Below, one piece after another: positions 63,278 through 64,000 of a DNA stretch of 64,000 nucleotides. This DNA is from Lactiplantibacillus daoliensis (GTDB taxonomy: Bacteria > Bacillota > Bacilli > Lactobacillales > Lactobacillaceae). How positions within the stretch are numbered: position 1 is the stretch's first letter; each line of letters begins with the position of its first letter. The notes below the pieces were generated by a model. It had not been told where the DNA came from and did no database searches. It saw only the letters and a program-made list of their open reading frames with translations. Both the position numbers and the translations under genes were made by a program. The DNA lies in assembly GCF_005405005.1 (NCBI RefSeq), contig NZ_BJDH01000002.1:62001-126000 (forward strand). The letters are read 5' to 3'.

Positions 63278-64000
63278 TTATTTTTTAGCACTCTTTTGCA
63301 TGTGTTCTAGCAAGATTCCGGCACCTTGCGCCACATTATTCAATGGGTGTTCGGCAACCATCACTGGAACCTTCAAGTTTTCACTGATTAACTGATCTAA
63401 GCCGCGAAGTAACGCGCCCCCACCAGTAAGCATAATCCCACGATCAATAATGTCCGCAGAAATTTCTGGTGGTAAGGTTTCCATCACATGATGCGCCGTT
63501 GAAACGATTTGCATCAAGGTGTCATGAATGGCAACTTCAACTTCATTGGAATCCATGTCAATTGACCGTGGCATCCCAGTCACCGTATCCCGACCCCGAA
63601 CTTGCATAACTTGGTCTTCATCCTCATCCTGCTTGAAGACTTGGGCAATCTGAATTTTGACATTTTCCGCAGTTCGTTCACCAATCAACAAGTGATGTTC
63701 ATCTTTGACGTAGTTGGCAATGTCTTGGTTCATCCGGTCGCCGGCCATCCGTAGTGAGCTGCTGGCAACAATATCCCCTAAGGATAAGACAGCGATGTCA
63801 CTAGTCCCACCACCAATATCGATAACCATGTTGCCACGTGGTTGGAAAATATCCATGCCAGCACCAATGGCCGCAACTTTAGGTTCAACTTCCAAGTAAA
63901 CTTTACTACCACCGGACTTTTCAGCCGCCTGTAAAATCGCCTTACGTTCGATTTCAGTGGTGTTCGTTGGGGTACAGATCATAATACTTGGGCGTGACAT
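63278..64000 (-). CDS. mbl: MreB-like protein Mbl (N-terminus outside window)
   Basis: The C-terminal 240 residues of an actin-like MreB paralogue: MICTPTNTTEIERKA, MVIDIGGGTSDIAVLSLG (phosphate 2) and [15 protein letters not shown] (adenosine motif). About 90 N-terminal residues lie beyond the window edge. It differs clearly from the mreB-operon copy (for example an acidic QDEDEDQ insert). Its association with rodA suggests the lateral-wall role of Mbl. Confidence 0.93.
   Translation of the reverse strand: MSRPSIMICTPTNTTEIERKAILQAAEKSGGSKVYLEVEPKVAAIGAGMDIFQPRGNMVIDIGGGTSDIAVLSLGDIVASSSLRMAGDRMNQDIANYVKDEHHLLIGERTAENVKIQIAQVFKQDEDEDQVMQVRGRDTVTGMPRSIDMDSNEVEVAIHDTLMQIVSTAHHVMETLPPEISADIIDRGIMLTGGGALLRGLDQLISENLKVPVMVAEHPLNNVAQGAGILLEHMQKSAKK

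Noticed and set aside
1-64000. CRISPR arrays, insertion sequences, tRNA and rRNA genes
   Set aside because: I looked for regularly spaced direct repeats, transposase motifs, and tRNA/rRNA signatures and found none; the only repeated units are the structured elements and the T-box motifs.

Overview
The window is a low-to-mid GC Gram-positive chromosome segment from a member of the Lactobacillaceae, most likely the Lactiplantibacillus plantarum group. The evidence is the gene set itself: a bifunctional glutathione synthase, an L-2-hydroxyisocaproate-type dehydrogenase, a D-Ala ligase carrying the Phe that marks D-Ala-D-Lac makers, a lactic-acid-bacterial usp leader RNA, T-box leaders, a DinR/LexA box in front of recA, and frequent TTG/GTG starts behind strong AGGAGG sites. 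I saw no tRNA, rRNA, IS element, prophage or CRISPR. Most genes lie on the minus strand; both ends cut a gene.

Layout. 0-3.4 kb: tail of an unknown gene, then a YfhO-type membrane protein. 3.6-14.4 kb: mismatch repair and nucleic-acid maintenance (ymdB-mutS-mutL, a membrane-anchored XRE regulator, rny, recA with its SOS box, cinA). 14.4-18.6 kb: pgsA, rodZ and two M16 peptidases. 18.7-22.7 kb: aspartokinase on the plus strand and a polar amino-acid ABC transporter behind a tandem T-box leader whose specifier reads as histidine. 22.7-28.9 kb: cell shape and division (mreBCD, minCD), then radC and folC. 29.3-37.5 kb: valS with its T-box, tpx, the nifS-thiI sulfur-transfer pair, and ezrA. 37.6-45.4 kb: a free-methionine-sulfoxide reductase, rpsD with a leader, a UPF0637 protein, a YueI protein, gshF, rarA, and the Lacto-usp/6S-like RNA with its small membrane protein and usp.

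45.4-53.6 kb is the accessory part: an operon of three zinc-ribbon membrane proteins (DUF805, PrsW-like protease, single-span) and a lipoprotein; a divergent XRE regulator with an S24-like domain that lacks its catalytic pair; an SdpI-like membrane protein behind a TPR (RRNPP-like) regulator; and a membrane glycerophosphodiesterase. 53.6-64 kb returns to core functions: ddl, a quinone-oxidoreductase-like enzyme, a DUF2785 protein, hicD, metNIQ under a Met T-box, a GcvH-like protein, rodA, DUF2969, yidD and a second mreB (mbl).

The most interesting material is non-coding. Three intergenic spacers (about 29.1, 39.1 and 49.9 kb) hold members of one family of branched structured repeats, recognisable by a shared hairpin with a 12-nt loop beginning CCA. 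A nested palindrome of the same style sits inside the valS T-box leader. The transporter T-box has two terminator/antiterminator modules but one Stem I, and a perfect 16-nt complementarity could loop out the first module.
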